64,000 nt of DNA, from assembly GCA_949825045.1 (NCBI GenBank), contig OX463813.1:2976001-3040000 (forward strand). The letters are read 5' to 3'. The DNA comes from Argyresthia goedartella (taxonomy: Eukaryota; Arthropoda; Insecta; Lepidoptera; Argyresthiidae). Numbering within the stretch: the first letter of the stretch is position 1; every line of letters starts with the position of its first letter. Positions 9,742 to 20,414 of the stretch are shown piece after piece. Made by a program: the position numbers and the translations under genes. Under the pieces are notes generated by a model that was not told where the DNA came from, did not search any database, and saw only the letters and a list, made by a program, of their open reading frames with translations.

Positions 9742-11954
9742 TGTAATGGTACACGAGAGTCGGTACATTAGATACTTCATTCTGCGTGATAGAGGGCTAG
9801 CCCAACGCCGCGCTGTTTTGAATACGAGAATCGGTTCAGATAACGTTTGGGGGTTTTGTGTAGCTCACTGGCAAAGTTAGCAAAAAAAACAGAGCCGATG
9901 CGTGGGTTGATTCGTGGAAGTTTTCAGGCCAAGTTTTTTTTGTCGCATTCCTGCGAGATGTGTAGAGATGAGAGCCGATTTGGCTGCGCGTTGAATAAAA
10001 TTATGAATAACTAAATAATGAAAGGTTATTACGGAACGGAGAAAGCTATTATGTAGATTGCAAATATACAATTGCGATTGAGGTATGAGATGGAGGGTCT
10101 GACACCTCTGGATTGAATATCATTCTGGTAGGTCTTTTGCTACGCGCACCTAGTGGTCGGGTAATGCTTAATTAATCGCAACAAGCTTTTATTGGTCAGC
10201 GATCAACAGATTCTGTGTATCGGCAGTACCAAATGATTTGAGTGATAACCTACGGTTGATCATAGTGAATATGCGTACACACAATTTGTAGAACGGCGGA
10301 TCTGCATGGCATGGTTGAAATTGGACCCTGTGTAGTTAGTGATAAGAAGCTTCGCTTGGGCAGAGCGTATTTGCAAAGGACGCATGTGGGGCATATAAAT
10401 ACCAGAGCGTGGGAGGGGAATTCATTCAGTCTCAGCGTCTAGCTACTGTGACAGTCCCCTCACGAGTTCTAAACAGTTTTGGCTGCCGTGTTACGCGTCA
10501 GAACTATACGAATTGGTGATTGCGAAGTTTCAGTGGGTTTTCGTGAGTGTCTGAAGCGCCGAGATTTACCTCGGTTCCTAACCTTTATATCAACCTACCC
10601 CTAATTCCAAAACTATCCTTGGGTCGTTAGGAAAGAACTTTTAAGTCAATGTATCTGAGTCTGAGTCTGGGCTTGGAGCGACCCTAAATTCCTTTTTCCT
10701 TCACCATAGGGTTCCTGGATTGGCTCTTAGGATATTCGCGGGCTAATCCTCTCCTCATTCCTTTAGAGTAGCGAGTTTTGTAATTCCCACACACACAGTC
10801 GTTAAACATTCAAGCACATTCAAATCAAACTCAACCATTTTCGAGTGGTGTCGATAATGGACGTGGTATAACACTAGGTTTTTAGACTAGGCTAGACAGG
10901 AGTTTAGTTGCGGCTAAACCTAGGTTGTCAGGGCATAGGGAGACTGTTTGATCGATGAGGTTCCGCGGATGGAAATAACAAATTCAGAACAAAGTTAAAC
11001 CGGTGTCAACACAGTTAACATATACTGTTGATATTTTGACATTTGAGTGTTGTCGGGGACGCGCGAAGAGATCAATTTACAGTCTAAAGTTTATTGTTTA
11101 GGTCCGGGTAGGTGTTTTGCATTGCCTTGGGTCAGATTGGATTCAAGTTGCATTTTTAAATTAAATGTAAATTTCGCTGGATATCTAATGTGTAAGTTGA
11201 GTCGGTATATATGATTTGGCTCAGCCCAGGACGTGCTGCGGCTAGTGGAATTCATAGTTCGGTATTTATCGAATTATGCACTTCGCTATGGTGTGGGTTA
11301 GATATCCTAAAACAATAATGCTTGCGTTTCGATAACATCCAGCTCAAATTGCGCAGAGTTGAAGGTTTCAAAACGTTACGGACCTTTTGAGGTAACCGCT
11401 AGTTCAGAACCCATTTCGGAACTCAAATCGCAATTGTGTAAACCGGTCTTTTCGGATCGTTATTGCCGTGAACAAAATATATAATTGGAACCACCACAAG
11501 CCGCTACGAGCGAGCACATGAAATATAATTGAGTACTCACGTCGTAAAACTACGACGGATATCTATACTATAACTGTGATCGATCACTAAAACTAAAACT
11601 AAAATTACAACAAAAGATGTTCCAATGCGCTCATATATACAAAAACCAGATGGTGCCATCACATAAAATATAACAACGATCGTTTTGGCGCAATACACCG
11701 CTGACTGATGCGAATTACCGGCTCGCGGACATATATGCTTTCTCTGTCTAACTTGAAACTGTAACTTTCCGAACCAAGCTTCGTTCGACTATTGTACGCC
11801 TAACAGATTTCTCGATGAACGAGAAATTCAGACTTATCATTCTTACTTACAAATCTTACAGCTGAATCGGGTCCTCTCATTTTGGGATAGATAGAATAGA
11901 CGATCATAGCTACTGTTAGCGGCGGCTCAGACCTTAGCCCTGGGGCCCGCTACA
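9742..11954 (+). repeat. 5' LTR of the gypsy element
   Basis: 2213 bp, offset exactly 7313 bases from the 3' LTR. It begins TGTAATGG and ends CCCGCTACA. From the TATA box, U3 would be about 9742-10427. An AATAAA at about 9994 lies in U3 rather than after the start site, so the polyadenylation signal used is not clear. Small minus-strand frames in it recur in the 3' LTR and have no family motif. Confidence 0.97.
10394..10433 (+). promoter_or_regulatory. LTR core promoter: TATA box and initiator
   Basis: TATAAAT at 10394-10400 is followed by TTCAGTC, an arthropod initiator (TCAGT) match, with the A at 10428, about 34 bases downstream of the TATA start. The same pair lies at 17707 and 17741 in the 3' LTR. 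The start of R at about 10428 is inferred from this. Confidence 0.7.
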
Positions 11955-12146
11955 GATTTTGTTGCCGAGACCGAAGGATATCCTAGATAGTCTGATTCCT
12001 AGATATTCTAAAAGAATCAAGGTCTAACGCGTTACTTTTAAAAATAACACAACGTAGAAACGATTTTAAAGTTCAGTTTGTAAATAAGAAATAAGCAAAA
12101 AAAGGGGCATTGTTTTCAGACGAGCTACGGCGGTTTAATAGGAATA
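11955..12146 (+). other. Leader between 5' LTR and gag
   Basis: 192 bp holding the expected primer-binding region. The bases right after the LTR (GATTTTGTTGCCGAGACC) do not begin with TGG, so no ordinary tRNA 3'-end primer site is evident. Priming from an internal tRNA segment is one alternative. The leader should also carry the packaging signal, which cannot be located by eye. Confidence 0.6.
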
Positions 12147-13193
12147 ATGGCCGGCCGGCGTAGGAAAAACGATAGTCGGGTAGCACAAAATTCACTTTCA
12201 CACACAAGTGAAATGGCGTCAGGGCAGGTGACGCAATTGTTATCTGAAATATTGAAGAGATTAGACAGTTTGGAACGGGGTTCCAGCACGAGCAATGCTA
12301 GTAGGACTTCGGACAGACAGACTGACAGACAGGAACTAGAGACGTTTGAACAATCGGTAGAAAAACGTCAATCATGCATTGTGAAAATGACACAGAAGTT
12401 GCCGACATTCGATGGGCGGAGTTCGGAAAATCCGATGATTTTCTTAAGAGATTTAAAGGCTTATATTAACGTCTCGGGAGATAGTTCTAGGGCTTTGATA
12501 TGGGCAACGGATAGTTTGGTAGGAATTGCAAAAGTTCGAATGAGCATATACAGAGACTCATGGCGAACCTATTCGGATTTTGAAAAAGATTTCAGAGAGG
12601 TATTCTGGGGTGATAATGAACAGGAATTAATTAAGCAAAGATTCCTAACTGCGAAGTTTGATTCTAAGAAAGGACAAAGTATGGAAGAATTCTTTGCCTC
12701 TCAATTGAATAGCATATATGAGCTTACGATACCGTTTACTGATACGGAGAAAATCAACACGATTTTCAGACAGTTGCCGCGTGATATTCAGGTAGCGTTT
12801 TTTGCTAGAAAGGAGACTATGACCATACGGGATGCGGTCGAATTCCTTCGGCATTTAGAACGGAATGTCGATGGGGAATTAAGTGCGATACATGATTCGG
12901 AACCTATTAATACGAATAACGTGAGGCGGGATAGCTATATGCGTGGGCAATATCGAGCTATGCGGGTAAATACGTTACGTTATAACGCGATAAGTCGTAG
13001 TAATAATTATAACGCGGTAACGAAGGGGCGAAACGAATTTGGGACGCGTGGTCGCGGTTATTTTCGCGGTAGAAGCGGACAGCCGCAGCCTAGCTTCAAG
13101 GCAATAGGGTTTCAGAGGGGTTCAGGAAATACAGAGGCAGGGCAAAGTTCAAGTGACAGGAATAATGCGATAAGTCAGAATTCAAAAAACTAG
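12147..13193 (+). CDS. gag: Gag polyprotein of the gypsy element (348 aa)
   Basis: Gag forms the particle that packages the element RNA. The ATG sits in AATAATGG, a favourable start context. Residues 1-80 are polar with a basic start (AGRRRK). Residues about 85-240 form a Gag core opening with LPTFDG, followed by the WRTYSDFEKDFREVFWG, FDSKKGQSMEEFFASQL and FRQLPRDIQ blocks seen in retrotransposon Gag proteins. The C-terminal tail (about 255-325) is Arg/Gly-rich (RGRGYFRGRSG) and has no CCHC zinc knuckle, so RNA binding probably relies on this basic tail. The frame ends TAG at 13191-13193, directly after a slippery heptamer. Intact. Confidence 0.93.
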   Translation: MAGRRRKNDSRVAQNSLSHTSEMASGQVTQLLSEILKRLDSLERGSSTSNASRTSDRQTDRQELETFEQSVEKRQSCIVKMTQKLPTFDGRSSENPMIFLRDLKAYINVSGDSSRALIWATDSLVGIAKVRMSIYRDSWRTYSDFEKDFREVFWGDNEQELIKQRFLTAKFDSKKGQSMEEFFASQLNSIYELTIPFTDTEKINTIFRQLPRDIQVAFFARKETMTIRDAVEFLRHLERNVDGELSAIHDSEPINTNNVRRDSYMRGQYRAMRVNTLRYNAISRSNNYNAVTKGRNEFGTRGRGYFRGRSGQPQPSFKAIGFQRGSGNTEAGQSSSDRNNAISQNSKN

Positions 13194-13217
13194 TGGACTC
13201 GCGCGGGTCGTTCGCGC
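13184..13217 (+). promoter_or_regulatory. -1 ribosomal frameshift signal
   Basis: 13184-13190 reads A AAA AAC in the gag frame, a canonical X XXY YYZ heptamer, and the very next codon is the gag stop TAG. The -1 frame is open from 13166 through pol. Ten bases downstream a GC-rich hairpin can form: GCGCG (13201-13205) with CGCGC (13213-13217) around a 7-base loop. Slippery site, spacer and structure are the known layout for programmed -1 frameshifting; efficiency is unmeasured. Confidence 0.85.
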
Positions 13218-16200
13218 TCAGATATTTATTACGGTTCGGGTGGACAGCCGATCAAATTGGAAAAAAGCATAGATTGTATGATTTGTGTAATTTGGATTCG
13301 AACGTGGGTGTGAATGAATTTATTCAATTATTAGCGCATAAAGCGCACGGATATGCCGTGTGTTTAGATGAAAAATCTAGATCGAATTATAGAGATCGAA
13401 ATGACAGACGTTTACATACGATATTCAGAGACGACGATTCGACTGAGTGTGGGCGCGAGTTATGTAGTACTTTGACATTACCTGAGATAGATGTGCGTAT
13501 TGGGAATATTGTTGTAAGGAGTTTGATTGATTCGGGGAGCAAAATCAGCGTAATAAGTCGGAGAGTGTACGAAGAAGTGTGCAGTCAATTGGGAAAACCG
13601 ACGGAAATACCGATTCCAAGTTTGAGAATCACAGGTGCATTTGGAGTCAGTAAGGAAAAGGTTGATAAATTAGTAACGTTACCATTAACAATAGGTGAAT
13701 GCGTTATCGATACTCCAATGCTAGTATTAACAAGGGTGCCTAAAGATTTAATTTTGGGGTTTGATTTTATACAACAGACGCGAGCGAGTTTAATGTGTGA
13801 GGGTAATAAGAGGCTAATTATACGAAGCGCCGGGCGGATGTGTGAAATACCATTAGGTACTGGCCCTAATCAGGATTTTTGCTGTTGTACAATGGAAGTA
13901 CAGAACCAAGATACCAGTAGAAATATGATAGAGGAATATGTGAATAATTCATCAATACCTGTTGAACACAAAACAAGGTTATTGCCGGTGTTAAATAAAC
14001 ATGCAGAGTTGTTTAGCGATAGGATAGGTCGGACAAATAAATATATACATGAGATAAAAATGAGAGATGAAACGCCTTTCGTAAAACGAAGCTATCCCAT
14101 ACCGTTCGCATATCGCGATAAAGTAACAAAACGTTTGGAAGAGATGGAATTGATAGGTATTATTAGCAGGCAATCTACGGATTTCAGCAGTCCATTGACT
14201 TGTACATTAAAGAAATCAGGAGAGGTCCGTATTCTTCTAGATGCACGACAATTAAACACAGGAATGGTCGGGGAGGTAGAAACCACACCTTTAATGAGTG
14301 AGATATTGCAATCCGGGCGCCGGATAAATTACATAGGAGTTATTGATATCAAAGATGCGTATTTTTCTATACCATTATCAGACGAATCTAAACGATACAC
14401 GGGTTTTGTATATCAAGGCAGAAGTTATGTTTACAACGTTTTACCTCAGGGGTTGAAAACCAGTGTGGGTTCATTTTCGAGGGCGATGGATTTAATTCTA
14501 GGGCCAGAGGTTAGGTCATATTGTTTAAATTTTGTTGACGATTTGGCAATTTTAACTGAGGGTGACTTCGAACAGCATTTGTCTCAAGTGGACACGGTTC
14601 TGAGTAAATTGAAAGACGCGGGCTTCACATGCAAACTAAAAAAATGCGAGTTCGCACAAAAAAAGGTTAAGTTATTGGGGCACATTTTGTCTACACAAGG
14701 TTTGCAGATGGACCCGGACAAAATTGAAACACTTAAATTATATCCGTCACCCAGAACTGTCAGGCAATTGAGGGCGTTTTTGGGGTTCATAAATTACTTT
14801 CGGAGGTTTATAAAAAATTTTGGAACATTAACACAGCCCTTGTACAATTTATTGCGGTCTGGAGTCAAGTTCGTCTGGAGTGCGCAGATGCAAAGTGCTT
14901 TTGACGAGATAAAAAACCAATTCTCAGAAAGTATAATTTTGAGTCAGCCATTGGCGGGAAAAACATATTATGTTCAATGTGACGCCAGCGCTATAGGAAT
15001 TGGGGGCTATGTTTATCAATTAGATGAATCGGGCCAGGAACGAATTATAGGGTTCTGTTCGCAGGCATTCAAGGGTGCTCAGACGAGATGGGCTACCAGT
15101 GAACAGGAAATGTATGCAGTTATATACACTCTAAAGCGATTTGAGATATACTTGCGGGGAGAAAAGGTTATTATTAGAACTGATCATAAAAGTTTGACGT
15201 TCATTAAGTCGTGGACTTTATTGGGTGCACGCGTAACGAGGTGGATTATGTTTTTAGAGCAATTCGATTACGACATAGAATTTGTGCGAGGAACTGATAA
15301 TCAAATTGCCGACACGCTAAGCAGGCAGATAGCGGGACCTGGAGGCATGATTGACAGTACAAATGTTCAGCCGGGGATATTCTGGTTTCAGGCATCGAAT
15401 ACCGCAAGTGTTATTTCGAGTTTACGGGACATTGCGAGATTACAAAGCGAAGATGAGCGGTTAAATCGAATTAGCGGTTGTATCAGACGTTATGTAGTAG
15501 ATACGGGGACAAGAGGTTTTGAAAATTATAAGCTAGTAGGTGATACGTTATATTTTCACGTGCCGAAGCGGAACGTACAGTTGCTAGTAATTCCGAAATC
15601 ACTACAGGAGGAACTAATTTTACACATACATGAAGAAATAGGTCACTACGGCAGATATAAAATATTAGCACTGATGAAGGACAGATATTATTTTCTTCAT
15701 ATGAGTAGTGTGATTAGCGCGGTGATAAGAAGTTGTGACATATGTCAAAAGGTCAAACCAAGTACTAACAATACCGTTGGTCCTTGTACACCGGTGTTGG
15801 CGGAAAGGTTGGGTGAGAAAGTTTTCTCGGACCTTTATGGGCCATTGCCCGTAGGTAAATTCGGATATCAATATATATATGTGATTCAAGACGTGTACAG
15901 TAAAGTAATAAAATTATATCCAATGCGAAAAGCGACAGGTAGGAGCGTGCTCGCTTGTACAAAGAGATTTCATAGGGAAATACCTATCGAAACTATAATT
16001 ACGGACTCAGGACCACAGTTCATATCGAAAGTTTGGGAATTTGGACTCAAACAGCTGGGGATTCGGGTCACTCATACGTCGGTGTATTGTCCAAATTCTA
16101 ATAGCGTAGAAAGAGTGAATCGCGAGCTAGGTCGGCTGATTAGAACCTATTGCGGCGGAAGTAATCGTAGTTGGGTAGACGTGTTACCGGACATTCAGAA

Positions 16201-16654
16201 TTGCTATAATAATATCGAACACACAAGCACAGGCTTTGCGCCTAATGAGTTAGCGTTTGGTAGGCGGGAACCGTTAACTATTGACAAGGAATTAGGCGAT
16301 GAATGGTTATTAGGCCATAGTGTGCGAGATTCGGAACAGGTGCGGAATGTAGCGATAGAAAACTCTAAAAGTTCTAGTGAACGACGTAAGCGACAGGCGG
16401 ACAAACGGCGTAAGTTAGAGGTCTATCGTATAGGTGATTATGTGAAACTTAAGACCTTTGTGCGTTCAAATAAAGAACATAAAATCATGCGGAAATTTTC
16501 GTTGTTGTATAAAGGGCCTTATGTTATTTCGGCAGTGGTATATCCTAACTGTTATACGTTAGTAGATCCGGGTTCAAATGAGATATTGGGTAACTTCAAT
16601 ACTATAAATATAGCCAGGTATTATGTGAGGACGAATAAGGGCGTAGATAAATAA
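13193..16654 (+). CDS. pol: Pol polyprotein: protease, reverse transcriptase, RNase H, integrase
   Basis: 1153 codons from a nominal GTG at 13193; there is no good internal ATG start, and entry by -1 frameshift from gag is far more likely. Aspartic protease motif LIDSGS is at about residues 111-116. Reverse transcriptase spans about 315-500, with ILLDARQLN, DIKDAYFSIP, LPQGLK and the active-site FVDD near 447-450. RNase H has CDAS near 597 and TDHKSL near 663. The integrase zinc finger has its H residues in HIHEEIGH (about 811-818) and CDIC (848-851). The catalytic residues are an Asp near 880, an Asp in ITDSG (about 938) and a Glu in SVERVN (about 973). No stop or missing catalytic residue seen. 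Confidence 0.95.
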   Translation: MDSRGSFALRYLLRFGWTADQIGKKHRLYDLCNLDSNVGVNEFIQLLAHKAHGYAVCLDEKSRSNYRDRNDRRLHTIFRDDDSTECGRELCSTLTLPEIDVRIGNIVVRSLIDSGSKISVISRRVYEEVCSQLGKPTEIPIPSLRITGAFGVSKEKVDKLVTLPLTIGECVIDTPMLVLTRVPKDLILGFDFIQQTRASLMCEGNKRLIIRSAGRMCEIPLGTGPNQDFCCCTMEVQNQDTSRNMIEEYVNNSSIPVEHKTRLLPVLNKHAELFSDRIGRTNKYIHEIKMRDETPFVKRSYPIPFAYRDKVTKRLEEMELIGIISRQSTDFSSPLTCTLKKSGEVRILLDARQLNTGMVGEVETTPLMSEILQSGRRINYIGVIDIKDAYFSIPLSDESKRYTGFVYQGRSYVYNVLPQGLKTSVGSFSRAMDLILGPEVRSYCLNFVDDLAILTEGDFEQHLSQVDTVLSKLKDAGFTCKLKKCEFAQKKVKLLGHILSTQGLQMDPDKIETLKLYPSPRTVRQLRAFLGFINYFRRFIKNFGTLTQPLYNLLRSGVKFVWSAQMQSAFDEIKNQFSESIILSQPLAGKTYYVQCDASAIGIGGYVYQLDESGQERIIGFCSQAFKGAQTRWATSEQEMYAVIYTLKRFEIYLRGEKVIIRTDHKSLTFIKSWTLLGARVTRWIMFLEQFDYDIEFVRGTDNQIADTLSRQIAGPGGMIDSTNVQPGIFWFQASNTASVISSLRDIARLQSEDERLNRISGCIRRYVVDTGTRGFENYKLVGDTLYFHVPKRNVQLLVIPKSLQEELILHIHEEIGHYGRYKILALMKDRYYFLHMSSVISAVIRSCDICQKVKPSTNNTVGPCTPVLAERLGEKVFSDLYGPLPVGKFGYQYIYVIQDVYSKVIKLYPMRKATGRSVLACTKRFHREIPIETIITDSGPQFISKVWEFGLKQLGIRVTHTSVYCPNSNSVERVNRELGRLIRTYCGGSNRSWVDVLPDIQNCYNNIEHTSTGFAPNELAFGRREPLTIDKELGDEWLLGHSVRDSEQVRNVAIENSKSSSERRKRQADKRRKLEVYRIGDYVKLKTFVRSNKEHKIMRKFSLLYKGPYVISAVVYPNCYTLVDPGSNEILGNFNTINIARYYVRTNKGVDK

Positions 16655-17054
16655 GATAGTGTATAAAGGTTATATAATTAAGCTGTAAGCTGTAAATTTG
16701 AGTAACTACTTTGTAGATTTAAGGATTTTGCATGGTTTGGAAACAAAAACAAAAAAAAAAAAAACAAAAAAAAAAAAAACAATTTGTATATATATATAGT
16801 AATACGAATTAGGATAAATTGCGGGTAAGCGAGGTTGTATAGTTAGATAGATAAATAAGATAAGACAGGAGAGAACTCAATCGAGTTGTGTAAATATTAT
16901 ATACATAATTGACAGATTCATCGGTCGGTGTACATGATTTGAGATGTCCGAACATATAGAGTAGATATGTACAAAGTATGGGTAGCATAGTGGTAATGAG
17001 ATCCTTGCGCCATGTTAACTGAGATAAACAGTGTCTCAAGGTCTGGGAGGGGGC
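16655..17054 (+). other. 3' untranslated region with polypurine tract
   Basis: 400 bp between the pol stop and the 3' LTR. It holds A-rich runs (16740-16782), a TATATATATAG run and no third frame, so there is no env. The last bases, AGGTCTGGGAGGGGGC, abut the 3' LTR and are the expected plus-strand primer tract. Confidence 0.85.
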
Positions 17055-19267
17055 TGTAATGGTACACGAGAGTCGGTACATTAGATACTTCATTCTGCGT
17101 GATAGAGGGCTAGCCCAACGCCGCGCTGTTTTGAATACGAGAATCGGTTCAGATAACGTTTGGGGGTTTTGTGTAGCTCACTGGCAAAGTTAGCAAAAAA
17201 AACAGAGCCGATGCGTGGGTTGATTCGTGGAAGTTTTCAGGCCAAGTTTTTTTTGTCGCATTCCTGCGAGATGTGTAGAGATGAGAGCCGATTTGGCTGC
17301 GCGTTGAATAAAATTATGAATAACTAAATAATGAAAGGTTATTACGGAACGGAGAAAGCTATTATGTAGATTGCAAATATACAATTGCGATTGAGGTATG
17401 AGATGGAGGGTCTGACACCTCTGGATTGAATATCATTCTGGTAGGTCTTTTGCTACGCGCACCTAGTGGTCGGGTAATGCTTAATTAATCGCAACAAGCT
17501 TTTATTGGTCAGCGATCAACAGATTCTGTGTATCGGCAGTACCAAATGATTTGAGTGATAACCTACGGTTGATCATAGTGAATATGCGTACACACAATTT
17601 GTAGAACGGCGGATCTGCATGGCATGGTTGAAATTGGACCCTGTGTAGTTAGTGATAAGAAGCTTCGCTTGGGCAGAGCGTATTTGCAAAGGACGCATGT
17701 GGGGCATATAAATACCAGAGCGTGGGAGGGGAATTCATTCAGTCTCAGCGTCTAGCTACTGTGACAGTCCCCTCACGAGTTCTAAACAGTTTTGGCTGCC
17801 GTGTTACGCGTCAGAACTATACGAATTGGTGATTGCGAAGTTTCAGTGGGTTTTCGTGAGTGTCTGAAGCGCCGAGATTTACCTCGGTTCCTAACCTTTA
17901 TATCAACCTACCCCTAATTCCAAAACTATCCTTGGGTCGTTAGGAAAGAACTTTTAAGTCAATGTATCTGAGTCTGAGTCTGGGCTTGGAGCGACCCTAA
18001 ATTCCTTTTTCCTTCACCATAGGGTTCCTGGATTGGCTCTTAGGATATTCGCGGGCTAATCCTCTCCTCATTCCTTTAGAGTAGCGAGTTTTGTAATTCC
18101 CACACACACAGTCGTTAAACATTCAAGCACATTCAAATCAAACTCAACCATTTTCGAGTGGTGTCGATAATGGACGTGGTATAACACTAGGTTTTTAGAC
18201 TAGGCTAGACAGGAGTTTAGTTGCGGCTAAACCTAGGTTGTCAGGGCATAGGGAGACTGTTTGATCGATGAGGTTCCGCGGATGGAAATAACAAATTCAG
18301 AACAAAGTTAAACCGGTGTCAACACAGTTAACATATACTGTTGATATTTTGACATTTGAGTGTTGTCGGGGACGCGCGAAGAGATCAATTTACAGTCTAA
18401 AGTTCATTGTTTAGGTCCGGGTAGGTGTTTTGCATTGCCTTGGGTCAGATTGGATTCAAGTTGCATTTTTAAATTAAATGTAAATTTCGCTGGATATCTA
18501 ATGTGTAAGTTGAGTCGGTATATATGATTTGGCTCAGCCCAGGACGTGCTGCGGCTAGTGGAATTCATAGTTCGGTATTTATCGAATTATGCACTTCGCT
18601 ATGGTGTGGGTTAGATATCCTAAAACAATAATGCTTGCGTTTCGATAACATCCAGCTCAAATTGCGCAGAGTTGAAGGTTTCAAAACGTTACGGACCTTT
18701 TGAGGTAACCGCTAGTTCAGAACCCATTTCGGAACTCAAATCGCAATTGTGTAAACCGGTCTTTTCGGATCGTTATTGCCGTGAACAAAATATATAATTG
18801 GAACCACCACAAGCCGCTACTAGCGAGCACATGAAATATAATTGAGTACTCACGTCGTAAAACTACGACGGATATCTATACTATAACTGTGATCGATCAC
18901 TAAAACTAAAACTAAAATTACAACAAAAGATGTTCCAATGCGCTCATATATACAAAAACCAGATGGTGCCATCACATAAAATATAACAACGATCGTTTTG
19001 GCGCAATACACCGCTGACTGATGCGAATTACCGGCTCGCGGACATATATGCTTTCTCTGTCTAACTTGAAACTGTAACTTTCCGAACCAAGCTTCGTTCG
19101 ACTATTGTACGCCTAACAGATTTCTCGATGAACGAGAAATTCAGACTTATCATTCTTACTTACAAATCTTACAGCTGAATCGGGTCCTCTCATTTTGGGA
19201 TAGATAGAATAGACGATCATAGCTACTGTTAGCGGCGGCTCAGACCTTAGCCCTGGGGCCCGCTACA
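17055..19267 (+). repeat. 3' LTR of the gypsy element
   Basis: 2213 bp, identical to the 5' LTR except C for T at 18405 and T for G at 18821, by eye. It ends GCTACA followed by the ATAT duplication. Confidence 0.97.
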
Positions 19268-19434
19268 ATATATATACTTATATAGAGAAATATTATACTT
19301 AGATAGATAAACAACCATGACTAGGGTACAAACATCCGTTCTCATCAAACAAACATTTGCCCCCACCGGGACTCGAACCCGGGACCCTTGGTTTCGTAGG
19401 CAGCGTCACTGCCGACTCGGCCATTCGGGTCGTC
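19268..19434 (-). mobile_element. SINE A, head half, split by the gypsy element
   Basis: Contains the body and the tRNA-like head (plus strand GGACTCGAACCCGGG and GCCGACTCGGCCATTCGGG). It continues the copy whose tail is at 9656-9741. Confidence 0.92.
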
Positions 19435-19520
19435 AGTGATAATCATTTGATACAATGTCTAATGTCATTAATTCACTGTGTAATTTTCATATTGATTGCT
19501 TACTAAAACTCAATTTTGAG

Positions 19521-19795
19521 CTCCATGTCTGGTGGGTTTCACGCTAGCTTCTCTCGCAGGAGATGCAGGATCGAATCCGGTGCTGACAATGTACCATTGA
19601 AATAATTTATTTATCTTAAGTACATTACCCCTCGGTCGGTGTTTCGGAGGACACGTTAAGCTGTAGGTCCCGGCTACTATCGCTACTGGTTAGTAGCAGT
19701 TGTAACACCCCTCCATCAAACCGGATTGAGCCAGAATGGCTCAATTTTACTCCTGTCCGCGTAAAGGCCTGTACCTCACGGTGGGAGCATTAATA
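19521..19795 (+). mobile_element. SINE C copy
   Basis: The head (CTCCATGTCTGGTGGGTTTCACGCTAGC, read with a gap) is a tRNA-like segment with a B-box-like GGATCGAATCC. A conserved body follows: CGGTCGGTGTTTCGGAGGAC, GTAGGTCCCGGCTACTATCG and CACCCCTCCATCAA. The complete reverse copy at 37277-37556 has the same order. The head looks closest to a Glu-type tRNA, which is a guess from TCCGTGGTCTAGTGG in other copies. Confidence 0.75.
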
Positions 19796-20414
19796 AGATA
19801 AAATTATTAGGCTTTGTTCTCAAGACCCGGGTTTTTTCCTCTCCCGCTGTGATTCGAACCAACGCCTCCGGGGAAGAACCTCGGCTGCTGCACAAAGGGT
19901 CATTCAGGGTGACAAGAACATAGTACAAAGTATTTACAAGGAATTTATGCCAAAATCTCACAATAGAGATCACAATGTGTACGGACACTAACAAAATTAC
20001 CACTGCAGTGTGGTCTGCGAGTGAAGCGACGGGTGCAATTAGGTTAACGATATCTCACTGGGCCGTTCCCTGTAGCCATGTCGAATTCTGAATACTCACT
20101 CAAGTTTGACGTGTACTTAAACGATGATAATTGGTCACGACACATTTCCCTATTGCAAAATTGTGCCGTATGAATAAAGAAAAGTATAATCTGACATTCA
20201 AAAGGAATGCTGACAGTGTTATTTATAAAGATGCAATTTCTCAACACACATATTTACTTATTTTATTTTATTACTTTATTTATTTATTTTCTCATAATCT
20301 GGAGTTCAAATAGTCTTACAAACAGTTATCATAAAGTTGTGATTAATAAAATAAAATCTGTATTTTAGTTTCGTTATAAACCTTCGACAACTTAAAGTAG
20401 CTCAGACCCTTCTA

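Larger units (their letters stand above)
9742..19267 (+). mobile_element. Complete Ty3/gypsy-type LTR retrotransposon
   Basis: A 9526-bp element with two 2213-bp LTRs (TGTAATGG...GCTACA), a 4-bp ATAT target duplication (9738-9741 and 19268-19271), gag, pol and a polypurine tract. Pol order is protease, reverse transcriptase, RNase H, integrase, the order of the Ty3/gypsy group; no env-like frame follows pol. The LTRs differ at only two positions that I find (11092/18405 and 11508/18821), so insertion was recent. LTRs above 2 kb are long for the group; Ulysses of Drosophila is a known precedent, but closer kinship is not tested here. The copy looks competent by sequence. Confidence 0.97.

Noticed and set aside
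9877..10071. 64-codon minus frame repeated in both LTRs
   Set aside because: Duplicated only because the LTRs are identical; no motif and antisense to U3.
16655..17054. env gene downstream of pol, which would make the element a possible endogenous retrovirus
   Set aside because: Only 400 non-coding bases separate pol from the 3' LTR; no signal peptide or membrane segment frame is present.
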